Shown piece by piece: positions 1-6,587 of a stretch of DNA of 7,929 nucleotides. The stretch's first letter is position 1, and the number at the start of each line of letters is the position of its first letter. The stretch is from Porphyromonadaceae bacterium UBA7087 (GTDB lineage Bacteria > Bacteroidota > Bacteroidia > Bacteroidales > Muribaculaceae), in the NCBI GenBank assembly GCA_002493515.1, contig DKYZ01000028.1, positions 17,075 to 25,003 of the forward strand, given 5' to 3'. The notes below the pieces were generated by a model. It saw only the letters and a program-made list of their open reading frames with translations, had not been told where the DNA came from and did not search any database. Both the position numbers and the translations under genes were made by a program.

Positions 1-1401
1 AAGAATCATCTTGAAGCCGCGGATCGTCTCGGCAAGAGGCACCATCACGCCGGGAAGGCCGGTGAACTGCTCAGCCACGAAGAACGGCTGCGAGAGGAAA
101 CGCTGGGCGCGGCGTGCGCGGGCCACAACGAGCTTGTCGTCGTCGCTGAGTTCGTCGACTCCGAGAATGGCGATGATATCCTGAAGCTCATTGTATTTCT
201 GAAGGAGCTGCTTGACGCGCTGCGCGGTGTTGTAATGGTCCTCGCCCACGATGTTGGGGTCAAGGATTCGCGACGTGGAGTCAAGGGGATCCACAGCAGG
301 ATAGATACCGAGCTCAGAAATCTTACGCGAGAGCACCGTCGTGGCGTCCAGGAAGTTGAACGTCGTGGCCGGAGCCGGGTCGGTAAGGTCGTCGGCCGGC
401 ACATAGATGGCCTGCACCGAAGTGATACTTCCCTGCTTGGTGGACGTGATACGCTCCTGGAGGTTACCCATCTCGGATGCGAGCGTAGGCTGATAACCTA
501 CGGCCGAGGGCATACGGCCGAGAAGGGCCGACACCTCTGAACCTGCCTGGGTGAAACGGAAGATGTTGTCGATGAAGAGGAGCACCTCCTTGCCGCCACC
601 CTCGCTGTCGCGGAACTGCTCGGCTACGGTAAGGCCGGAGAGCGCCACGCGGAGACGTGCGCCCGGCGGCTCGTTCATCTGGCCAAACACCAGGGTTGCC
701 TGCGACTGGTTGACTTCTTTCATGTCGACATCGCCGAGGTTCCATTCCCCTTTCTCCATTCCCTCCTTGAACTTGTCGCCATATTTCATGACGCCACTCT
801 CGATCATCTCCCTGAGAAGGTCATTGCCCTCGCGGGTGCGCTCACCCACTCCGGTGAACACCGAGAAACCGTTGTGTCCCTTGGCGATATTGTTGATGAG
901 CTCCATGATAAGCACGGTCTTACCCACACCGGCACCGCCGAACAGACCGATCTTACCACCCTTTGAGTAGGGCTCGAGAAGGTCGATCACCTTGATTCCG
1001 GTGAACATCACCTCTGTGGATATGGCCAGGTCGTCGAAAGCCGGAGCCGGCTGGTGGATGCCACGGAGATTCTCACGCTCCAGGGGAGCGAGATGGTCGA
1101 TGGCCTCGCCGATTACGTTGAGCAGACGGCCTTTCACCTGATTACCCGTGGGCACGGAAATAGGACGCCCAAGGTCTTCGGCGGCCACGCCTCTGCGTAT
1201 GCCGTCGGTGCTCTCCATAGCGACACACCTTACGGTGTCTTCGCCGATATGCTGCTCGACCTCCAGGATAAGGTCTTCGCCATCGTCTCTCTTCACACGC
1301 AAAGCGTTGTAGATAGGCGGAATCATCTCCTTGCCCCCCTCAAACGACACGTCGATGACGGGGCCTATCACCTGGGTCACTTTTCCGATATTAGAGCTCA
1401 T
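1..1401 (-). CDS. atpD: F1 ATP synthase subunit beta (partial, C-terminus off the window)
   Basis: Catalytic beta subunit of F1Fo ATP synthase, which makes or hydrolyses ATP at the cytoplasmic face of the membrane in alternation with alpha. The frame is open from the ATG at 1401 to the window edge, giving 467 residues. The family in Bacteroidetes is about 505 long, so roughly the last 40 are missing. Visible motifs are Walker A GGAGVGKT (residues 155-162, Lys161), GERTREG (186-192, with catalytic Glu187 by alignment to E. coli Glu181), Walker B LLFIDN ending at Asp278, and the DELSDDD segment (416-422). An extra charged stretch at about 206-232 (KYGDKFKEGMEKGEW...) is absent from E. coli beta and typical of Bacteroidetes. 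The N-terminus MSSNIGKVTQVIGPVIDV fits the family, supporting this start, although no Shine-Dalgarno is visible. It lies 37 nt after nuoH with no terminator between, so co-transcription is likely. In Bacteroides atpD usually opens the atp operon. Confidence 0.97.
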   Translation of the reverse strand, partial: MSSNIGKVTQVIGPVIDVSFEGGKEMIPPIYNALRVKRDDGEDLILEVEQHIGEDTVRCVAMESTDGIRRGVAAEDLGRPISVPTGNQVKGRLLNVIGEAIDHLAPLERENLRGIHQPAPAFDDLAISTEVMFTGIKVIDLLEPYSKGGKIGLFGGAGVGKTVLIMELINNIAKGHNGFSVFTGVGERTREGNDLLREMIESGVMKYGDKFKEGMEKGEWNLGDVDMKEVNQSQATLVFGQMNEPPGARLRVALSGLTVAEQFRDSEGGGKEVLLFIDNIFRFTQAGSEVSALLGRMPSAVGYQPTLASEMGNLQERITSTKQGSITSVQAIYVPADDLTDPAPATTFNFLDATTVLSRKISELGIYPAVDPLDSTSRILDPNIVGEDHYNTAQRVKQLLQKYNELQDIIAILGVDELSDDDKLVVARARRAQRFLSQPFFVAEQFTGLPGVMVPLAETIRGFKMIL

Positions 1402-1438
1402 GTCTGTATTTTCTGTATTGAAGTGATTTTATTCTTAT

Positions 1439-2518
1439 TTAAAAATGCCATCCCAAAGCCACGAACACCGCCATAAGGATAAGGTTGGCGAGCGAGAAGG
1501 GCATGAGATATTTCCACTCGAAGGCAAGCATCTGGTCAATCCTCACGCGGGGGAATGTCCACTTGAACCATATTATAACGTAGGAGATGAAGAACGCCTT
1601 GCCGACAAACCATACGATCGACGGTATCCAGTTCATGACAGCGTTGAAGCCGTCCCAACCGGGCACATGCAGAGGCATCCAGCCGCCGAGGAACATCAGC
1701 GTTGCTATGCCGGAGACGATGAAGAGGTTGAGATACTCGGCCAGATAGAAGAAGCCGAAATGGATACCCGAATACTCGGTGTGGTAACCGGCCGTCAGCT
1801 CATGCTCGGCCTCGGGAAGGTCGAACGGGCCACGGTTGGTCTCCGCTGTGGCTGCTATCACATATATTATGAATGCGATAATGGCGGGGATATGGCCTCG
1901 GAAGATAAACCAGGCCTTGTCCTGCTGCATCACCAGCTCGTTGATATTGAGAGTGCCGGCGAAAACGACAATCGTCAGAATCGCCAGACCCAGCGAGAGC
2001 TCGTAGCTCACCATCTGGGCGCCGCTTCGCATGGCGCCGATGAGGGTATACTTGTTATTGCTCGACCAACCTGCGAGAAGGATACCGAGCACACCCACCG
2101 ACGAAACGGCGAGCACAAAGAAAATGCCTATGTTATAGTCGATTATCTGCAGTCCGCGACCCCAGGGGAGACACGCCAGCATCACCACCGAGGAGGTGAT
2201 CACGAGATAAGGCGCCAGCTTGAAGAGAAACTTATCCGTCCCTTTCAGCTCGATAAGCTCCTTGATGAGAATCTTGAACATATCGGCGAAGACCTGAAGC
2301 AGACCCCACTTGCCGACACGCATAGGGCCGAGGCGGCACTGGAACCATGCGCACAGCTTTCTCTCATACAATATGTAGAACAGCGCGAGCACCGTATACG
2401 CTCCAAGCACAAGAACGGCGATTATGATGCATTCAATCAGCACGGCCAGCCATTCAGCCATTCCCGTGCCGAGTAAAAACCGGTTGAACTCGCTTGTCCA
2501 AATTCCAAAATCGAACAT
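1439..2518 (-). CDS. nuoH: NADH-quinone oxidoreductase subunit H (complex I membrane subunit)
   Basis: Membrane subunit of complex I (ND1 family) that joins the hydrophilic arm to the membrane arm and forms much of the quinone channel. The 359 residues match the family's normal length, so the gene looks complete. About eight membrane segments are visible, for example near 26-51, 130-150, 170-188, 210-226, 253-275 and 337-356. Conserved motifs include ERK (52-54), RLGPMRVGKWG (62-72), the loop at 150-173 ending GAQMVSYE, the signature AETNRGPFDLPEAE (225-238), GYHTEYSG (244-251) and RVRIDQML (324-331). These acidic and arginine-rich loops are the family's quinone and proton-coupling region. 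It starts 40 nt after the nuoCD stop, without a clear Shine-Dalgarno, as is common in Bacteroidetes. The next gene is atpD rather than the expected nuoI. Confidence 0.97.
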   Translation of the reverse strand: MFDFGIWTSEFNRFLLGTGMAEWLAVLIECIIIAVLVLGAYTVLALFYILYERKLCAWFQCRLGPMRVGKWGLLQVFADMFKILIKELIELKGTDKFLFKLAPYLVITSSVVMLACLPWGRGLQIIDYNIGIFFVLAVSSVGVLGILLAGWSSNNKYTLIGAMRSGAQMVSYELSLGLAILTIVVFAGTLNINELVMQQDKAWFIFRGHIPAIIAFIIYVIAATAETNRGPFDLPEAEHELTAGYHTEYSGIHFGFFYLAEYLNLFIVSGIATLMFLGGWMPLHVPGWDGFNAVMNWIPSIVWFVGKAFFISYVIIWFKWTFPRVRIDQMLAFEWKYLMPFSLANLILMAVFVALGWHF

Positions 2519-2558
2519 GATTTCTTATTTTATCTGGTTTTGGGTATGTTTAGTTAGT

Positions 2559-4184
2559 TTATCTGTCGATATCGGGAATCACGAAGTCGAGAGCAGCTCC
2601 GATCGTAATCAGGTCGGCAATCATATACCCCGTGCACGTGAGATTCATTACGCCCACCAGATTGAAGCAGGGGCTCTGGAAATGCACGCGGTAGGGATTC
2701 TTCTCTCCCGTAGACTCTATGAACACTCCGAACGTGCCGCGGCTTGCCTCCACCTGCTGGTAATAGCTTCCTGCGGGAAGCTTGACCACCTTCGGCACCT
2801 GCGCGCGGATCTCACCCTCGGGGATATTGTCAACGAGCTGTTCGAGAATCCGGAGGCTCTGCTCTATCTCGCGCATCCTCACCATATAGCGGGCGAACGA
2901 GTCGCAGCCGTATTCAAGCACCTCGTCGAACTCCACTTCCGAATACACACCGTAGGGATGCTTCTTGCGGCAGTCGCAGCTCCAGCCCGAACCTCTTCCG
3001 CTCGGACCCGTGATGGCATAGTTGACGGCATCCTCCTTGCTGAGATGGCCTACCTTCTTCAGACGGTTCTGGGCGATGATATTGCCCGTGAAGACCTTAT
3101 GGTATTCCTTGAGGCGCGAGGGCATGATCTCGATAAGATGCTTCACGTCCTTGCGGAAATCGGGATGAAGGTCGGCTATGACGCCGCCGATTACATTATA
3201 GTTCATCGACATACGCGCGCCGCACGTGCGCTCGAAGATGTCGAGCACCATCTCGCGCTCACGGAATCCGTAGAAGAACGCCGTAGTGGCGCCAAGGTCC
3301 ATGGCCGTACATCCGAACGACAGCAAGTGTGACGATATCCTCATCAGCTCGTCCATCATGGTGCGAATCACCTTCGCACGTCTCGGGACCTCCAGGCCAA
3401 GGGCCTTCTCGATGCATAGACACAGGCAGTGGCGGTTCTGGTGAGCCGACATATAGTCCATACGGTCGGTGAAATGGAGCATCTGCGGGTAGGTGAGACC
3501 TTCGCAGAGTTTCTCAATGCCGCGGTGTATGTAACCCGAAACCACATCAACCTTCTTCACCGTTTCGCCGTCAACGGCAGCGCGGAAACGCATCACACCG
3601 TGCGTTGACGGGTGCTGCGGGCCGATGTTGACAACGTAATCCTCAGCCTGGAATACTTTATAGTCGCGGCGTTTTACATTGCCATTCTCATCCTCTTCAA
3701 GAGTATAGGTGTTGTCCTCGTCCTTCTCATCTTCGAGACGGATGGGGTTCAGCTCCGGATTGGCGTCATAGTCCTTGCGGAGAGGATTGCCCACCCAGTC
3801 ATTGCGGAGGAAGAAGCGGCGCATGTCGGGATGGTCTATGAATTTGATTCCGAACATGTCGTAGACCTCACGCTCCTGAAAATTTGCCACGCCCCAGAGA
3901 TCGCTGACGGTGTGGATGTAAGCGTTTTCGCGGTCCGCGCACACCACCTTGACGGCGAGCATTTCCCACGCACGCGAAGTACTGGTGAGGTAATAGACCA
4001 CGCCGATGCTCTCTTTCCAGTCGACACCCACAACAGCAGAGAGGACGTCGAACGCAAGTTCATTTTTCAGTCTGGCAGCAAAATCATGCCAGTCCTTTTC
4101 CGCCACATTCACCAGCAGGCAGTCGCCCTGCTCGAACTCCGCGGCGGGATATATCTTTAATATTTTATCTTTTATGTCGCTCAT
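2559..4184 (-). CDS. nuoCD: Fused NADH-quinone oxidoreductase subunit C/D
   Basis: Fusion of the 30-kDa (NuoC) and 49-kDa (NuoD) subunits of the complex I peripheral arm; NuoD forms the quinone-reduction site together with NuoB. The protein has 541 residues. The NuoC part spans about 1-145 and carries the family signature REVYDMFGIKF (105-115) and then RNDWVGNPLRKDY (127-139). An acidic linker follows at about 150-175. The NuoD part spans about 180-541, with NIGPQHPSTHG (186-196), whose histidines line the quinone pocket, GYIHRGIEK (217-225), DRMDYMSAHQN (240-250, containing the Tyr expected to contact quinone) and the conserved C-terminal IDR. The start at 4184 is 18 nt after the nuoB stop; the leader lacks a Shine-Dalgarno. 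C/D fusion is known in both Bacteroidetes and enterobacteria, so it is not unusual by itself. Confidence 0.97.
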   Translation of the reverse strand: MSDIKDKILKIYPAAEFEQGDCLLVNVAEKDWHDFAARLKNELAFDVLSAVVGVDWKESIGVVYYLTSTSRAWEMLAVKVVCADRENAYIHTVSDLWGVANFQEREVYDMFGIKFIDHPDMRRFFLRNDWVGNPLRKDYDANPELNPIRLEDEKDEDNTYTLEEDENGNVKRRDYKVFQAEDYVVNIGPQHPSTHGVMRFRAAVDGETVKKVDVVSGYIHRGIEKLCEGLTYPQMLHFTDRMDYMSAHQNRHCLCLCIEKALGLEVPRRAKVIRTMMDELMRISSHLLSFGCTAMDLGATTAFFYGFREREMVLDIFERTCGARMSMNYNVIGGVIADLHPDFRKDVKHLIEIMPSRLKEYHKVFTGNIIAQNRLKKVGHLSKEDAVNYAITGPSGRGSGWSCDCRKKHPYGVYSEVEFDEVLEYGCDSFARYMVRMREIEQSLRILEQLVDNIPEGEIRAQVPKVVKLPAGSYYQQVEASRGTFGVFIESTGEKNPYRVHFQSPCFNLVGVMNLTCTGYMIADLITIGAALDFVIPDIDR

Positions 4185-4202
4185 GATGCTTTTGTGTGGA
4201 GG

Positions 4203-4817
4203 TTAGCCAATCTTTCCCTTCTCTTCGGGATGTTCCGCGAAGAATTCCTCGATTTTTTCCTTGCGGTTGGCACCGCCGAAGAATTTCTGCACCTTAATCT
4301 TGCGCTGCAGCTGCATAAGCCCGTAGAACATCGCTTCCGGACGCGGAGGACAACCAGGGATATACACATCCACAGGAATGATCTGGTCCACGCCGGGCAC
4401 CACGCAATAAGAATTCTTGAACGGGCCGCCGGAAACGGCGCAACCGCCGCAGGCTATAACATATTTCGGCTCGGCGAGCTGTTCGTAAAGACGGCGCATC
4501 ACAGGCGCCATGCGATGAACTATCGTACCCTGAACCATTACATAATCCGCCTGGCGGGGCGAGTTGCGGGCCACCTCGAATCCGAAACGGGCCATGTCGT
4601 AACGTGCCGCGCCGAGACACATGAACTCGATGGCGCAGCAGCTCGTGCCGAAACAGAGCGGCCAGAGGGAATTGGCGCGACCCCAGTTGATCAGTTCATC
4701 GAATTTGCCGACCACCACATTGGCGCCGGTCGCGTTGAGTTCCTCCACGAGCTGATCAATATACTCGTTGTCCTTGAAGTCCTCACGCTTCATGCTTTTG
4801 ATATGGTCTAATCCCAT
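4203..4817 (-). CDS. nuoB: NADH-quinone oxidoreductase subunit B (N2 cluster subunit)
   Basis: Peripheral-arm subunit of complex I that carries the terminal [4Fe-4S] cluster N2, the immediate electron donor to quinone. The chosen start gives 204 residues. The four N2 ligands are all present by motif: tandem Cys60-Cys61 in FGTSCCAIEF, Cys126 in CGGCAVSGG and Cys156 in YIPGCPPRPEA. A charged tail (about 184-204, NRKEKIEEFFAEHPEEKGK) follows the conserved core. The ATG at 4817 is preferred because AAGGAG lies 7 nt upstream (4830-4825) and the product then has the family's length; this start overlaps the 3' end of nuoA by 10 nt. A second Met (codon 9, ATG at 4793) is the alternative. The frame stays open upstream through nuoA, but that extension is a shadow of nuoA and not part of NuoB. 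Confidence 0.96.
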   Translation of the reverse strand: MGLDHIKSMKREDFKDNEYIDQLVEELNATGANVVVGKFDELINWGRANSLWPLCFGTSCCAIEFMCLGAARYDMARFGFEVARNSPRQADYVMVQGTIVHRMAPVMRRLYEQLAEPKYVIACGGCAVSGGPFKNSYCVVPGVDQIIPVDVYIPGCPPRPEAMFYGLMQLQRKIKVQKFFGGANRKEKIEEFFAEHPEEKGKIG

Positions 4818-5179
4818 TTGAGCGCTCCTTTCTTCCAGGCGTATGCCAGACCTAATACAAGTACAAACATAAAGATTCCGATACAGAGGAGACCCTGCGG
4901 ACCCATTCCGCGCATCACCACCGACCAGGGATAAAGGAAGACAACTTCGACATCGAACAGGAGGAAGAGAATGGCGAAGATGTAGTAGCCGGCCTTGAAC
5001 TGAATCATCGAATGGCCGCGTGTCGGGATACCGCACTCGTATGGCTCCGCTTTCCTTAATGAATAAGATTTGGGAGAAATCAATTTGGCTATAAGCAACG
5101 CCGCAAATACGAGGCCGATACCGGTGATTGCCGCTGTAATCGACAACTCGGCGTTGCTTATACTGCACAATAGATTCAT
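4808..5179 (-). CDS. nuoA: NADH-quinone oxidoreductase subunit A (complex I membrane subunit)
   Basis: Small membrane subunit (ND3 family) at the junction of the complex I membrane and peripheral arms. The 123 residues fit the family. Three membrane segments are visible at about 12-33, 63-83 and 97-115. Signature motifs are EPYECGIP (45-52), whose cysteine lies in the long loop after the first helix near the quinone site, and FDVEVVFLYPW (75-85). The C-terminus AYAWKKGALKWD is also typical. The start at 5179 is the only Met that retains the first helix; no Shine-Dalgarno precedes it and the leader is AT-rich. It is the first gene of the cluster, preceded by its own candidate promoter and by a terminator of the upstream unit. 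No nuoE, F or G lies upstream, as is normal for Bacteroidetes-type complex I. Confidence 0.96.
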   Translation of the reverse strand: MNLLCSISNAELSITAAITGIGLVFAALLIAKLISPKSYSLRKAEPYECGIPTRGHSMIQFKAGYYIFAILFLLFDVEVVFLYPWSVVMRGMGPQGLLCIGIFMFVLVLGLAYAWKKGALKWD

Positions 5180-5218
5180 ATCTTGTTATTATTTAATTGA
5201 TTATATTAATCTTAGAGA

Positions 5219-5242
5219 TGCGGGTAGCAAACCATTCCCGCA
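5219..5242 (-). other. Short hairpin at the predicted 5' end of the nuo mRNA
   Basis: A 6-bp inverted repeat (TGCGGG and CCCGCA) encloses a 12-nt loop and falls within a few nucleotides of the predicted transcription start. Such a 5' stem could protect the transcript from decay. With a six-pair stem and a large loop it could also be chance. No known riboswitch is recognised in the leader. Confidence 0.3.
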
Positions 5243-5250
5243 CTTATCCG

Positions 5251-5282
5251 CAAAATTAGCCAATTTTTTCCGAAGTGGCAAA
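5251..5282 (-). promoter_or_regulatory. Candidate Bacteroidetes-type promoter of the nuo operon
   Basis: On the minus strand TTTG (5282-5279) is followed after 20 nt by TAATTTTG (5258-5251). This matches the published Bacteroides housekeeping consensus, -33 TTTG and -7 TAnnTTTG, at all defined positions and with suitable spacing. Transcription would begin near 5246, giving a leader of about 65 nt before nuoA. The position, downstream of the preceding unit's terminator and upstream of the first nuo gene, supports it. It is predicted from sequence only. Confidence 0.72.
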
Positions 5283-5294
5283 TAATTTCATAAC

Positions 5295-5333
5295 ACATTT
5301 TGCACATTTTTAACATTTCGGTGCAATTTCGGT
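5295..5333. repeat. Short phased direct repeats upstream of the nuo promoter
   Basis: ACATTT occurs three times at an exact 9-nt period (5295-5300, 5304-5309, 5313-5318). The third copy runs into ATTTCGGT, which recurs 11 nt further on (5315-5322 and 5326-5333). The block lies 13-51 nt upstream of the candidate -33 element, where an activator could bind or an A/T-rich upstream element could act. The function is unknown. Confidence 0.4.
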
Positions 5334-5345
5334 AAAAACATTGCT

Positions 5346-5390
5346 AAAAAACATATCCGGGAGGGTCTATACCATGTATACCCTCCCGGA
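5346..5390 (-). terminator. Strong intrinsic terminator after the lipoprotein gene
   Basis: A perfect 11-bp GC-rich inverted repeat (5356-5366 with 5380-5390, TCCGGGAGGGT and its complement) is extended inside by four pairs (ATAC 5369-5372 with GTAT 5376-5379) around a CAT loop, leaving a CT bulge on one arm. On the minus strand it is followed after 4 nt by six T (5351-5346). Its place 51 nt after the lipoprotein stop and before the nuo promoter makes it the end of the upstream unit. There is no comparable T run on the plus-strand side. Confidence 0.85.
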
Positions 5391-5408
5391 CTGATAACAT
5401 TTTGCTTG

Positions 5409-5427
5409 AAAAAATCCGGTCTGACCG
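5409..5427 (-). terminator. Possible weak upstream terminator hairpin
   Basis: Fourteen nt after the lipoprotein stop, a 4-bp stem (CGGT 5417-5420 with ACCG 5424-5427) with a 3-nt loop is followed on the minus strand by G, A and then six T (5414-5409). The layout is terminator-like, but the stem is short, so at most it assists the stronger hairpin downstream. Confidence 0.35.
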
Positions 5428-5441
5428 TAGCTGTCGCAGTT

Positions 5442-6416
5442 TTACTTCTGCTCAGCGCCCTCTTCCAACATCAAAATATAGTTGCCGTTGAATTTACCAT
5501 CGAACACTTTCTTGACCTTATATTCGATGTCGGCGGAACATTTTTCAGCATCGAATGTCATGCTGAATCTGTCGAAAGGGAATCCACGGTTCTCAGTGAA
5601 ATCCTCTCCCTCGATCTGTTCGGGATTCACATCCGTCACCTCGATCACGTAACCGTTCTCATTGAAAGTGACCGGAAGTCCGCGGAGGGCGAGTTTAAGC
5701 TTCGGCATGTTGGGCGCGAAGCATGCGTTAATCAGGAATACATCGGCTTTCGGCGCACCCTCTTTCTTGAGATCAAGCACCACCCGATATTCGATCTTAT
5801 CGGAAGTGAACGGCTTGTCCATGCCGGGGTAGGACGTGGTGGTCGTTCCCTTGAAAGTCACGTCAGGCCAGAATGTCCTCACGCTCCACTTGTCGTCAAG
5901 CTTATAGCTCATCACAGTATAATATTCCCGCTGGCGCACCGGATCCGTGATCTTGTCGTTTTTCGGAACAGATACCGGATAACCTGGAATTTCCGCCGAG
6001 GGCATATAAGCCGCGTAAGTCAGCAGACAGTCAAAGTCCTTGACCGAAGTCTTCTCATTGCCGGTCACATCGGACCCCGACATAAATATACAGGCATACT
6101 CCGACTCCCCGATCCTGATAGAGCCAGACTTGTAAGGAAGCGCCATCGTCTTGAACGAGACTTTGTCATCCTTGTTTACTTTCATGTCGTTGATGAACAT
6201 CTCCATAGTCTGCGTCTGTGCGCCAATATCAACATGATTGTTATATTGATAGCGTACGGGAGCCACGTAAGGAGCCTCCCCTTCGGCTGCGACGATGTTA
6301 TATGTTCCGAAATTCACAGTCTCGCTGAAAGAATATCCGGGTTCTTTCTTATCGCAGGCAGAGAATCCGACTGCAATAGCCACTCCGCAGGCGGCAACAA
6401 TCATTTTTTTCCTCAT
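5442..6416 (-). CDS. Putative lipoprotein of unknown function
   Basis: A 324-residue envelope protein whose family I do not recognise. The N-terminus has Arg-Lys-Lys, a hydrophobic core (about 5-18) and the lipobox GFSAC, so signal peptidase II should cleave before Cys21; the mature protein would begin CDKKEPGY. Whether it is exposed on the surface cannot be told, because DKKE only loosely resembles known lipoprotein export signals. The rest is rich in alternating polar and hydrophobic residues, suggesting beta structure, with no transmembrane helix or recognised catalytic motif. Segments near 70-95 and 239-264 show weak mutual similarity (INDMKV and LRGLPV followed by acidic turns), perhaps a duplicated beta domain. 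The start at 6416 is the one giving a complete signal peptide. It lies 171 nt after a TonB-dependent receptor gene on the same strand, so a role as accessory ligand-binding lipoprotein is possible but inferred only from context. Confidence 0.85.
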   Translation of the reverse strand: MRKKMIVAACGVAIAVGFSACDKKEPGYSFSETVNFGTYNIVAAEGEAPYVAPVRYQYNNHVDIGAQTQTMEMFINDMKVNKDDKVSFKTMALPYKSGSIRIGESEYACIFMSGSDVTGNEKTSVKDFDCLLTYAAYMPSAEIPGYPVSVPKNDKITDPVRQREYYTVMSYKLDDKWSVRTFWPDVTFKGTTTTSYPGMDKPFTSDKIEYRVVLDLKKEGAPKADVFLINACFAPNMPKLKLALRGLPVTFNENGYVIEVTDVNPEQIEGEDFTENRGFPFDRFSMTFDAEKCSADIEYKVKKVFDGKFNGNYILMLEEGAEQK

Positions 6417-6587
6417 TATTTACAGATGTTTGTTTTGTCACTGATTTAACGGGCATTCACGGCAGGTCAGATTTTCCGCCTTGCACGCCCACGCATTATA
6501 TAATGTATTTTTCGCTAATTTATTGCACAACATCAGCCTGATTAATCATTACGACAGAATGTCAGTTTCCATGCTCTCTTTCTACTT
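6417..6587 (-). promoter_or_regulatory. Receptor-lipoprotein intergenic region with small palindromes
   Basis: This 171-nt gap has no gene, no convincing terminator and no match to TAnnTTTG on the minus strand. It contains three perfect short palindromes: CATTATATAATG (6494-6505), ATCAG-C-CTGAT (6532-6542) and TGATTAATCA (6539-6548), the last two overlapping. They could be operator half-sites for a regulator of the lipoprotein gene, but AT-rich palindromes this short also arise by chance. The lipoprotein may simply be read through from the receptor gene. Confidence 0.3.

Noticed and set aside
1402..1438. A separate atpD promoter or a nuoH terminator in the 37-nt gap
   Set aside because: The gap is AT-rich but has no inverted repeat and no TTTG/TAnnTTTG pair. 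A promoter inside nuoH cannot be excluded.
1445..2476. A 343-codon open frame on the plus strand opposite nuoH
   Set aside because: It mirrors nuoH, whose membrane segments and signature motifs are unmistakable. The antisense product is charged and low in hydrophobic residues, as expected of a shadow.
2424..4160. Long plus-strand frames opposite nuoCD (2424-3332 and 3612-4160)
   Set aside because: They are complements of the conserved nuoCD gene in a GC-rich genome and show no family motifs.
4818..5168. Upstream extension of the nuoB frame through nuoA
   Set aside because: The extra 117 residues overlap the well-supported nuoA gene in another frame and are not part of NuoB proteins.
5406..6449. 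A 347-codon open frame on the plus strand opposite the lipoprotein gene
   Set aside because: It is antisense to a gene with a clear signal peptide and lipobox, and its translation is rich in His and Arg without recognisable domains. It also runs through the end of the lipoprotein gene into both flanking gaps.
6494..6505. TATAAT inside CATTATATAATG as a -10 promoter box
   Set aside because: Bacteroidetes housekeeping promoters use TAnnTTTG rather than TATAAT, and no TTTG lies at a suitable distance. The match comes from the palindrome itself.
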